Source of the DNA: Ruminococcaceae bacterium UBA3818
GTDB taxonomy: Bacteria; Bacillota; Clostridia; Oscillospirales; Ruminococcaceae
Assembly: GCA_002369315.1 (NCBI GenBank)
Contig: DFDW01000039.1
Coordinates: forward strand, 1 to 5,535
DNA length: 5,535 nt
Reading direction: 5' to 3'
This document shows, one piece after another, positions 1 through 5,505 of this stretch (positions are counted from its first letter, which is position 1; every line of letters starts with the position of its first letter). Below the pieces are notes generated by a model that did no database searches, had not been told where the DNA came from, and saw only the letters and a list, made by a program, of their open reading frames with translations. A program made the position numbers and the translations under genes.

Positions 1-885
1 ACGTTTCTGGGATATGGAGAACGTTGCGGAAATGCCAATTTGTCGGCGATCATTCCGACACTGCAGCTGAAAAAGAAATGCCAGTGCATTCCCGGCGCCC
101 TTTTGCCGGAACTGACGCATACAGCCCGTTATATCGCGGAAATCGCCAACTATATTATTCCGCATTCCTCGCCTTATGTGGGGAAAAGCGCTTTTTCCCA
201 TAAGGGAGGCATGCATGTGGATGGTGTGCAAAAGCTGCAGCGCTCTTTTGAACATATTGATCCGGAAGCGGTGGGGAATCGCCGCAACCTGCTTGTTTCT
301 GAAATGGCGGGAAGAACAGCCATTTTAAACCGCATTATGCGTATTGACCCTTCTGTGACAAAATTTTCTCCGATCACAGAACAGATCATTTCCAAAATCA
401 AGGAATTGGAATACCATGGATATCAGTTCGAGACGGCGCTTGCCAGTGTGGATGTGCTGATTCAGAAAGAATTGGGGCGGATGAAAGAATATTTCACGCT
501 GCGCCATTTCAAAATTATTGGGGAACAGAATGAAGACGGCGTTGACCGGCTGGCATCCGCTTTGGTCAAAATACGGGTAGGAGACCGGGATGAAATCACT
601 GCGGCAGAGGGAATGGGTCCGGTACATGCTCTGGACCGGGCGCTGCGCAAAGCGTTGGAAGTGTTTTATCCCTCTTTGGCAAAAGTGCGCTTGATTGACT
701 ATAAGGTGCGGGTTATGACGCCGGAAGACGCAACAGCAGCGATCGTCCGGGTTTTGATTGAAAGCACAGATGGAGAAAATGTTTGGACGACTGTCGGCGC
801 CTCACCGGATATCATCGAAGCCAGCTGGAAGGCGTTGGTGGATTCAATGGAATATAAGCTGCTCAAAGATGAGCAAAAAGCTTAA
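1..885 (+). CDS. cimA: (R)-citramalate synthase, C-terminal part (5' end outside window)
   Basis: Citramalate synthase condenses pyruvate and acetyl-CoA to (R)-citramalate, the first step of the threonine-independent isoleucine route, in the cytoplasm. The frame is open from base 1, so the TTG at 40 is an internal Leu codon and not a start. About 294 codons are visible of a family length near 520-540. The segment opens with GYGERCGNANL (codons 4-14), the motif near the end of the HMGL-like TIM barrel. FSHKGGMHVDGV follows (codons 65-76); its second His aligns by inference with the catalytic HQDG His of isopropylmalate synthases. The communicating helical region comes next, then from about codon 160 (EYFTLRHFKIIG) the LeuA-type regulatory/dimerisation domain, where isoleucine feedback acts in this family. 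The KGGMHV wording and long C-terminal domain favour CimA over LeuA or homocitrate synthase, but the substrate-selecting N-terminal half is not visible. A terminator follows the stop. Confidence 0.87.
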   Translation, partial: TFLGYGERCGNANLSAIIPTLQLKKKCQCIPGALLPELTHTARYIAEIANYIIPHSSPYVGKSAFSHKGGMHVDGVQKLQRSFEHIDPEAVGNRRNLLVSEMAGRTAILNRIMRIDPSVTKFSPITEQIISKIKELEYHGYQFETALASVDVLIQKELGRMKEYFTLRHFKIIGEQNEDGVDRLASALVKIRVGDRDEITAAEGMGPVHALDRALRKALEVFYPSLAKVRLIDYKVRVMTPEDATAAIVRVLIESTDGENVWTTVGASPDIIEASWKALVDSMEYKLLKDEQKA

Positions 886-966
886 AAAGCGATCCTTTTC
901 AAAATTAGAGGATTGCTGTGGGAAAGCGGCAAACCGTAAAAACAGTTGCCACTGCAAAGAGAGGAA

Positions 967-993
967 AGGCCGAGGGAAATCCTCAGCCTTTTT
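967..993 (+). terminator. Intrinsic terminator of cimA
   Basis: The sequence AGGC-C-GAGG, loop GAAAT, CCTC-A-GCCT forms a stem of four plus four pairs interrupted by one C/A mismatch. It is followed directly by a run of five T. It lies 82 bp after the cimA stop and before the next promoter, so it separates cimA from the marR-ABC operon. Confidence 0.82.
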
Positions 994-1040
994 CTATGCG
1001 CAAAAGGATAGAATGATATAAGATGACTGAAAAATTTTTG

Positions 1041-1052
1041 TAAGGTGCCTAA
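1041..1052. promoter_or_regulatory. Upstream MarR-type operator (imperfect)
   Basis: TAAGGTGCCTAA shares the 10-bp core AGGTGCCTAA with the downstream palindrome at 1096-1113. Only the right half-site is perfect here. It sits just upstream of the -35 box, and its centre is 58 bp (about 5.5 helical turns) from the centre of the downstream copy. The assignment as a MarR site is inferred from repetition, symmetry and position. Confidence 0.62.
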
Positions 1053-1057
1053 AAAGA

Positions 1058-1086
1058 TTGACAAAGACTGGAAAGCGATGTAAAAT
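1058..1086 (+). promoter_or_regulatory. Sigma-A promoter of the marR-ABC operon
   Basis: A perfect -35 box TTGACA (1058-1063), a 17-bp spacer and the -10 box TAAAAT (1081-1086, five of six to consensus) predict a transcription start near 1093. This is 35 bp ahead of the marR start codon. The promoter lies between two copies of AGGTGCCTAA, so a repressor bound there would block it. Confidence 0.88.
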
Positions 1087-1095
1087 AAGTTTAAA

Positions 1096-1113
1096 TTATT
1101 AGGTGCCTAATAA
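1096..1113. promoter_or_regulatory. Principal MarR operator overlapping the transcript start region
   Basis: TTATTAGGTGCCTAATAA is a perfect 8-bp inverted repeat around a central TG. Its size and symmetry suit a winged-helix MarR dimer. It begins about 10 bp after the -10 box and ends just before the marR ribosome binding site (AAGGAGG, 1115-1121), so occupancy would block transcription initiation or early elongation. The half-site TTAGG recurs in the upstream copy at 1041-1052. Direct autoregulation is established for many MarR proteins; for this one it is inferred. Confidence 0.8.
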
Positions 1114-1127
1114 AAAGGAGGGGTTTT

Positions 1128-1583
1128 GTGGCAGACGTTTCCGGCGAGGAATTGATGCATTTATTCCGGTACTGTTTTAATCTTATGCGCCGGAGGTATC
1201 ATCAGACGGTTCACGGCAAAGTCGGCACCCGTCAGGGACAGGGAAAAATCCTCTCCATTCTGAGACGGGAAAATGGAATCGGTCAAAAAGAACTGGCGGA
1301 ACGGCTGCAGATCCGCCCGGCTTCTCTGAGCGAATTGCTGGATAAAATGCAGAAAAGCGGATGGATTCAGCGGCAGGTCAATGAGCGGGATCGACGTAAG
1401 ATCAACGTTTTTTTGACTGACAGCGGGCAGATCGTTTCGGAGCAGATGATGGAGGCGCGCCGTGATATGGCAAACGGCGTGTTTGGCGTGTTAAATCAGG
1501 AAGAGCAAACGCAGTTGGAAACATTGTTATCCAAACTGATTTCGGAATTAGAAGATAGCGGAAAAGATGAAATGTCAGACTGA
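1128..1583 (+). CDS. MarR-family transcriptional regulator
   Basis: This 151-residue protein has the usual MarR length and fold. N-terminal helices for dimerisation are followed by a winged helix-turn-helix at about residues 38-100: the HTH pair GQKELAERLQI / RPASLSELLDKMQKSGWI (52-80), then the wing with the family hallmark NERDRR (85-90) leading into the beta strand KINVFLTDSG. A C-terminal helix (about 104-146) completes the dimer interface. The GTG start is fixed by AAGGAGG at 1115-1121, six bases upstream. There is one Cys (16), so a multi-cysteine redox switch is unlikely. Its promoter carries two matching palindromes, and it heads an operon with two ABC exporter genes. It is therefore best read as a ligand-relieved repressor of itself and the exporter; the ligand cannot be told from sequence. 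Confidence 0.93.
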   Translation: MADVSGEELMHLFRYCFNLMRRRYHQTVHGKVGTRQGQGKILSILRRENGIGQKELAERLQIRPASLSELLDKMQKSGWIQRQVNERDRRKINVFLTDSGQIVSEQMMEARRDMANGVFGVLNQEEQTQLETLLSKLISELEDSGKDEMSD

Positions 1584-1587
1584 CATT
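1571..1587. repeat. 17-bp perfect palindrome over the marR stop codon
   Basis: AATGTCAG-A-CTGACATT is a perfect 8+1+8 inverted repeat, and its right arm contains the marR TGA (1581-1583). In RNA it would form a 7-bp stem with a GAC loop. No T-run follows (the next bases are GCAAGGGGG), so it is not an intrinsic terminator. It does not resemble the AGGTGCCTAA operators. Its role is unknown; an intercistronic hairpin affecting mRNA stability or coupling is possible. Confidence 0.6.
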
Positions 1588-1652
1588 GCAAGGGGGAGTC
1601 GGAAAGGTTTTTAATCGATGTAAATTTGTGTGGAAGGGAACAAGAAAAGATT

Positions 1653-3392
1653 ATGATGAAGCGGTTTTTTAAAAAGCATGGATGGAGATACATCCCTGGT
1701 TTTCTGTTTTTGCTAATCAGCTCTTATATCACAACGCTGGCGCCGATTGCCTTAGGGCACGCGATCGACTATATGGATATGGATGTGGCGCTGATTGACC
1801 AAAGCAAAGTATATCGACAGGCTTTTTATATTATCCTGATTGCGATAGGCGTTTTTATCACCCGCTACATCTGGCGATATTTTATCATAGGAAATTCGCG
1901 CTTTCTGGAGAACTTCTTGCGGGAAGAGCTTTTTGTCAAACTGGAAAATCTGCCGGTATCCTTCTTATCCAAACAGCGGTCCGGCGACTTGATGGCTTAC
2001 GCGGTGAACGATGTGGGTGCGGTGCGAATGACGTTCGGCCAAGTGATTGCCATGTCGGTAAGCGGACTTTCCACTGCGGTGATGGCTATTTACAGCATGG
2101 TAACCAAGGTGGATCCAAAGTTGACGCTTCTTGCCCTGCTGCCGGTGCCCGTGGCCGTCTTTGTCATTGTAAAGCTGGGCGGAATTGTCCGGCGCAAATT
2201 CCGCTACGTTCAGTCTCTGTTTTCGGAGTTGTCCGGAGAGGTCAATGAGACGATCATGGGCGTGCAGGTCATCAAAAGCTTTGCCAAAGAGGAAGAAAGG
2301 CTGGATGAGTTTTCCGATATCAGTAAAACGATGTATGACGCCAATGTCAATCTTGCGGACACATCCTCTTTGATCTGGCCCTCGATTTCGGTGATATTTG
2401 GCTTATGTTATGCCATAGGCCTGATTGTAGGCGGCCATATGGTGTTGGCCGGGAAATTATCTTTGGGCGCGCTGGTTACTTTTAACGGCTCTTTGTTGTT
2501 GGTACAGCAGCCGGTTATGTCTTTGGGTCGTATCATCAATATGCTGCAGAGAGGCCTTGCTTCTTATAAACGGCTTCAAGTTATTTTAAACCAGCCGGGT
2601 ATCCCGGAAAAAGAGATGGAAGATGCCCAAGAACCGGTAGGCGGAGATATTGACATAAAAGATCTGACATTCCGCTATCCGGAAACGGAGAATAATGCGT
2701 TGGATCACATTTCTCTGCATTTGCCGAAAGGAGCTACGCTTGGAGTAGTCGGGCCTACTGGCAGCGGTAAGACGACGCTGATGCACCTGCTCTTGAAAAT
2801 GTATCCGGTGCCGGAACGGAGCGTTTATATCGGCGGCACGGATATTACGGAAATTCCGGCTAAAGCGGTGCGGGAACAGGCTGGTTTTGTCCCGCAGGAT
2901 GGATTTTTATTCTCCGCTTCCGTTCGGGACAATATCAAATTTTATCAGCCGGGAGCTACCGATGAGGATATGGTCCGGGCGGCAAAACTGGCAAGCGTGC
3001 ATGATGACATTGCGTCTTTCCCGGACGGGTACGATACACAGGTGGGCGAGCGTGGTACCCATCTGTCCGGCGGACAGAAGCAGAGAATCGCGCTGGCCCG
3101 GGCGCTGATCCGCAATCCGCAGTTGCTGATTTTGGACGATACGCTCAGCGCGGTGGACAATCATACAGAGCAACAGATCTTGACAAGGCTTTCGGACTAC
3201 TATGATGGAAAGACGACTGTCATTGTTTCCCACCGGCTCAGCGCGGTAAAACATGCGCAGGAAATTATTTTTATCAAAGATGGGCAAATTGCAGAGCGAG
3301 GCACCCACGATCAACTGATGGCTCAAAACGGGCTTTATGCGCAGATGTATCTCCAGCAGGAGGAAGGAGGAGACTGTGATGAAAAAAAATAA
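1653..3392 (+). CDS. ABC exporter half-transporter with degenerate Walker B (BmrC/LmrC/TM287-like)
   Basis: This is a 579-residue membrane-fused ATPase of the type IV exporter family. Six hydrophobic spans form the transmembrane domain, including about residues 13-34, 57-79, 130-150 and 157-175. The ATPase domain follows: Walker A GPTGSGKT (367-374), Q-loop Q415, X-loop TQVGERG, signature LSGGQ (471-475), Walker B LLILDD (D495), H-loop H527. The catalytic Glu after Walker B is Asp (D496), as in the non-hydrolysing partner of heterodimeric exporters. Its own LSGGQ is intact and would complete the active site of the next gene's product. Multidrug or lipid export is likely, substrate unknown. 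The start is uncertain. ATG 1653 (or 1656) fits where the family begins, but the only purine-rich stretch, AAGGGAA at 1634-1640, is rather far off. An in-frame TTG at 1626 would add nine residues. Confidence 0.93.
   Translation: MMKRFFKKHGWRYIPGFLFLLISSYITTLAPIALGHAIDYMDMDVALIDQSKVYRQAFYIILIAIGVFITRYIWRYFIIGNSRFLENFLREELFVKLENLPVSFLSKQRSGDLMAYAVNDVGAVRMTFGQVIAMSVSGLSTAVMAIYSMVTKVDPKLTLLALLPVPVAVFVIVKLGGIVRRKFRYVQSLFSELSGEVNETIMGVQVIKSFAKEEERLDEFSDISKTMYDANVNLADTSSLIWPSISVIFGLCYAIGLIVGGHMVLAGKLSLGALVTFNGSLLLVQQPVMSLGRIINMLQRGLASYKRLQVILNQPGIPEKEMEDAQEPVGGDIDIKDLTFRYPETENNALDHISLHLPKGATLGVVGPTGSGKTTLMHLLLKMYPVPERSVYIGGTDITEIPAKAVREQAGFVPQDGFLFSASVRDNIKFYQPGATDEDMVRAAKLASVHDDIASFPDGYDTQVGERGTHLSGGQKQRIALARALIRNPQLLILDDTLSAVDNHTEQQILTRLSDYYDGKTTVIVSHRLSAVKHAQEIIFIKDGQIAERGTHDQLMAQNGLYAQMYLQQEEGGDCDEKK
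3364..3370 (+). promoter_or_regulatory. Ribosome binding site of the second ABC gene, inside the first
   Basis: AAGGAGG lies eight bases before ATG 3379 and within the last codons of the upstream ABC gene. It decides the start: the frame stays open back to ATG 3337, but that codon has no such site and would add a charged 14-residue stretch. The arrangement favours translational coupling of the two subunits. Confidence 0.85.
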
Positions 3393-5133
3393 TCCCTCCA
3401 GCCTGATTCGTCTGGCAAAGATGATGAAGCCGTATATGAAATATTTATATTTCGTTTTTTTCTGCGTTCTGGTTTCCAATCTGGGCGTATTGATTAAGCC
3501 GTATTTGGTGAAAATTATTATCGATGATTTTCTGACAAGCGGCTTGCCGCAAAAAGGCATCTATTCGATTACCGGGCTTGGGATCAGCTATTTCTTGGTT
3601 GTTCTTCTCAGCGCTGGATTTACCATGGCGCAGCGCCGCACGTTGGCACGATTTGGGCAGGCAATTTTGCATAAGCTGCGTACGGAAGTCATGGAACATA
3701 TTTTGCACATGCCGATAAAAACGCTGGATAAATACGGCAGCGGACGTTTGATTACCCGCGCGACGAACGATGTGGAAACGCTGGATGAATTTTATTCCGA
3801 TATTCTGGTCACTTTATTTCAGGATATTCTGCTTTTGATCAGCCTGGTATTCATGATGGTGAAGATGGACTGGCAATTGGCGCTGGTAGCTTTCATCGGT
3901 ATTCCGATTATAGCGCTGCTTACCTTTTCCATCCGAAAAGTATTGAAGCGCAATTTTGAGCGGATGAAAGCGATTATCGGACACATTAATGGTTTCTTCG
4001 CAGAAAATATTGCAGGAATGCGTATCGTGCAGGCGTTTAACCGGCAAAAAAACAAGCTGCAGGAATTCCGGGAACTGAACGAATCCTATTTAAAGACGAC
4101 TTTAATTCAGTTAAAATTGCACAGTATGCTTCGCCCCGCAATGGAAGTGGTCAATTCAATGATCATTGCGCTTTTGATTTGGTTCGGATATAACCGGATC
4201 GTTGGAAATTTCGGCGGTAGCGCGGTATTGGAATTGGGCGTTCTCTATGCTTTCACCGATTATGTCAAACAGTTTTTTGAACCGATTAATGAACTGGCAG
4301 AAACCTATACTACCATTCAGTCGGCGCTGGTATCAGCGGATCGGATTTTTTCTTTGCTGGATGAGCAAAACCAGGAAGACCCATTTGAGGGGGACTGGGA
4401 TAAGCCGATTACAGGAAAAGTGGAGTTTCGGGATGTATGGTTTGCTTATGATGAAGAAAACTGGATTTTAAAAGGGGTTAGCTTTACGGTAAACCCCGGG
4501 GAAAAGGTTGCTTTTGTCGGCAGCACCGGAGCGGGCAAAACCACGATTATCAATCTGATTGGCCGCTATTATATCCCGCAGAAGGGAACGATCCTGATCG
4601 ACGACGTCCCGTTGGAACGTTGGCAGCTGAAAACGTTGCGCAGCGGTATTTCAGTGGTACTGCAGGATGTGTTTTTGTTTGTGGGTTCCATCGCAGATAA
4701 TATAAGCATCCATAGCGATTTGAGCGAAGAACAGATTCGGCAGGCTTTGGACGTGTCTTGTGCCAGCGAGTTTGTAGAAGAATGCGGTGGGCTAAAAGGA
4801 GAAGTTACCGAGGCCGGCATGAATTTTTCCACAGGCCAAAGGCAGCTGCTTTCTTTTGCCAGAGCCATTGCGCGCGACCCGGCAATTCTGGTTCTGGATG
4901 AAGCGACAGCACATATTGATACCAACACCGAACAGATGATTCAGGATTCTATTGAGAGGATTTCAAAGAATCGAACTTCTATTTTTATCGCGCACCGTTT
5001 GTCCACCATCCAATCCTGCGATTGTATTTTCTTCCTGGAAAAAGGGAAAATTATTGAGCAGGGAAACCATGAAACGCTGATGCGGCAAAATGGAAAATAT
5101 GCGGGATTGGTTCGTTCCGGGCAAAAAGATTGA
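3379..5133 (+). CDS. ABC exporter half-transporter with catalytic Walker B (BmrD/LmrD/TM288-like)
   Basis: This 584-residue protein is the partner half of the exporter. The transmembrane domain has six spans (first two about residues 22-39 and 61-81). The coupling/cytoplasmic motif YGSGRLITRATNDVETL lies between spans 2 and 3. The ATPase domain has Walker A GSTGAGKT (381-388), Q-loop Q429, signature FSTGQ (483-487) in place of LSGGQ, Walker B ILVLDE (D507, catalytic E508), D-loop AHID and H-loop H539. The altered signature would face the Walker motifs of the first subunit and form the degenerate ATP site. Its own intact Glu with the partner's LSGGQ would form the hydrolytic site. The NFS-x-GQRQLL wording and AHID D-loop are typical of BmrD/LmrD-type subunits. 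It overlaps the first ABC gene by 14 bp and is followed by the operon terminator. Substrate unknown. Confidence 0.94.
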   Translation: MKKNNPSSLIRLAKMMKPYMKYLYFVFFCVLVSNLGVLIKPYLVKIIIDDFLTSGLPQKGIYSITGLGISYFLVVLLSAGFTMAQRRTLARFGQAILHKLRTEVMEHILHMPIKTLDKYGSGRLITRATNDVETLDEFYSDILVTLFQDILLLISLVFMMVKMDWQLALVAFIGIPIIALLTFSIRKVLKRNFERMKAIIGHINGFFAENIAGMRIVQAFNRQKNKLQEFRELNESYLKTTLIQLKLHSMLRPAMEVVNSMIIALLIWFGYNRIVGNFGGSAVLELGVLYAFTDYVKQFFEPINELAETYTTIQSALVSADRIFSLLDEQNQEDPFEGDWDKPITGKVEFRDVWFAYDEENWILKGVSFTVNPGEKVAFVGSTGAGKTTIINLIGRYYIPQKGTILIDDVPLERWQLKTLRSGISVVLQDVFLFVGSIADNISIHSDLSEEQIRQALDVSCASEFVEECGGLKGEVTEAGMNFSTGQRQLLSFARAIARDPAILVLDEATAHIDTNTEQMIQDSIERISKNRTSIFIAHRLSTIQSCDCIFFLEKGKIIEQGNHETLMRQNGKYAGLVRSGQKD

Positions 5134-5146
5134 TGATTTGTATTTT

Positions 5147-5179
5147 AAAAAGCCGGCTGGAATTTCCAACCGGCTTTTT
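5147..5179. terminator. Strong bidirectional intrinsic terminator between convergent genes
   Basis: AAAAAGCCGG pairs perfectly with CCGGCTTTTT, and inside them TGG and CCA extend the stem past a C/A mismatch. The hairpin starts 14 bp after the stop of the second ABC gene. The A-run on the left makes it equally U-tailed on the minus strand, where it lies only 5 bp after the stop of the small gene at 5185-5307. It therefore serves both transcripts. Confidence 0.93.
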
Positions 5180-5184
5180 ATCTG

Positions 5185-5307
5185 TTATTGGCACATGGTA
5201 TAACGGTAGAAATACAGAGCAGCCAGAATCAGAACGATCCAGACTAGCCACCGCAAAGCATTGTTATTCGAATAAGGGCATACGTTGTAATCAGAGCAGC
5301 ACGCCAT
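5185..5307 (-). CDS. Small Cys-containing single-span membrane protein (40 aa), unrecognised
   Basis: This short reading frame encodes 40 residues. The N-terminus is MACCSDYNVCPYSNNN, with Cys at 3, 4 and 10. A hydrophobic aromatic-rich helix runs over residues 20-34 (WLVWIVLILAALYFY), bounded by Arg 19 and Arg 35, and the tail ends in Cys 39. It looks like a one-pass membrane peptide. Support for a real gene is unusually good for the size. An AAAGGAGGTG ribosome binding site lies five bases before ATG, a U-tailed hairpin follows 5 bp after TAA, and it fills the gap between convergent and divergent neighbours. I do not recognise the family. The architecture resembles the many tiny membrane proteins of spore-forming Firmicutes, but function is unknown. 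Thiols could bind metal, form disulfides or be acylated (speculation). No LxxC lipobox is seen. Confidence 0.78.
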   Translation of the reverse strand: MACCSDYNVCPYSNNNALRWLVWIVLILAALYFYRYTMCQ

Positions 5308-5312
5308 AACGG

Positions 5313-5325
5313 CACCTCCTTTCTA
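5313..5325 (-). promoter_or_regulatory. Extended ribosome binding site of the small membrane protein gene
   Basis: Read on the minus strand this is TAGAAAGGAGGTG, complementary over 13 nt to the Firmicute 16S rRNA 3' end (CACCUCCUUUCUA). The AAGGAGG core lies seven bases from ATG. It fixes the start of the 40-residue gene and predicts strong ribosome binding. Confidence 0.85.
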
Positions 5326-5338
5326 TTGTGCTCGCTTC

Positions 5339-5346
5339 ATTTTATG
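5339..5346 (-). promoter_or_regulatory. Candidate -10 element for the small gene
   Basis: Read on the minus strand this is CATAAAAT, containing a sigma-A-like TAAAAT. It also fits the CATAnnnT pattern of the sporulation sigma factors E and K. It would start a transcript near 5332, giving a leader of about 25 nt. No convincing TTGACA-like -35 box lies at 16-18 bp, so the assignment is weak. Confidence 0.35.
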
Positions 5347-5358
5347 CCCTAAAAACAG

Positions 5359-5377
5359 ATTCGGCGCATGTCCGAAT
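5359..5377. repeat. Short inverted repeat between the divergent small gene and tRNA
   Basis: ATTCGG and CCGAAT form a perfect 6-bp inverted repeat around a 7-base loop. Read on the minus strand it is followed by CTGTTTTT, so it looks like a weak terminator on that strand upstream of the small gene's start. It may instead be an operator or chance. Confidence 0.4.
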
Positions 5378-5413
5378 TCTTTCAAAAGAGAGGGGAGTTT
5401 TTTCGCGATTTGG

Positions 5414-5442
5414 TTGACATAACCATTTTAAAATGATATAAT
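5414..5442 (+). promoter_or_regulatory. Full-consensus extended -10 promoter of the tRNA-Leu gene
   Basis: TTGACA (5414-5419), a 17-bp spacer and TATAAT (5437-5442) match the sigma-A consensus at all 12 positions, and TGA just before the -10 box adds the extended -10 motif. The predicted start is near 5449. Such near-ideal promoters are typical of stable RNA genes, and the next gene downstream is a tRNA. Confidence 0.93.
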
Positions 5443-5448
5443 ATCGTC

Positions 5449-5505
5449 CGTGGCTGAATGACATGTCAGCCATATTTCCCTCAGGAACGTTTTGTTCCAT
5501 CGAAT
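5449..5505 (+). other. Structured 5' leader of the tRNA transcript
   Basis: This stretch between the predicted transcript start and the first tRNA base can form two hairpins. The first is TGGCTGA / TCAGCCA (5451-5457 with 5466-5472, 8-base loop), starting almost at the 5' end of the RNA. The second is GGAAC / GTTCC (5484-5488 with 5494-5498, loop GTTTT). The first loop region also contains the DNA palindrome TGACATGTCA (5459-5468). It would normally be removed by RNase P. No open reading frame with a ribosome binding site is seen. Confidence 0.55.

Noticed and set aside
886..964. Possible riboswitch or attenuator after cimA
   Set aside because: Only weak pairing (GGCAA/TTGCC with a bulge) and no recognised motif; the region is the untranslated tail before the terminator.
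758..1021. Plus-strand frame of 87 residues running from the cimA end into the intergenic region
   Set aside because: It overlaps the conserved cimA C-terminus in another frame, runs through the terminator hairpin and lacks a ribosome binding site.
1014..1022. TGATATAAG as an extra extended -10 promoter ahead of marR
   Set aside because: No -35 element at 16-18 bp; the TTGACA/TAAAAT pair at 1058-1086 is much better and lies between the operator repeats.
1628..1672. 14-codon GTG frame across the first ABC gene start, considered as a leader peptide
   Set aside because: No ribosome binding site at suitable distance and no supporting structure; likely chance.
3337..3378. Upstream ATG as the start of the second ABC gene
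   Set aside because: No ribosome binding site before it. The AAGGAGG at 3364-3370 points to ATG 3379, and the extra residues are just the ribosome-binding region read as codons.
2907..3560. Minus-strand open frame of 217 residues across the junction of the two ABC genes
   Set aside because: It lies wholly antisense to two well-supported genes, has no ribosome binding site or recognisable domain, and its composition is what the reverse of ABC coding sequence gives.
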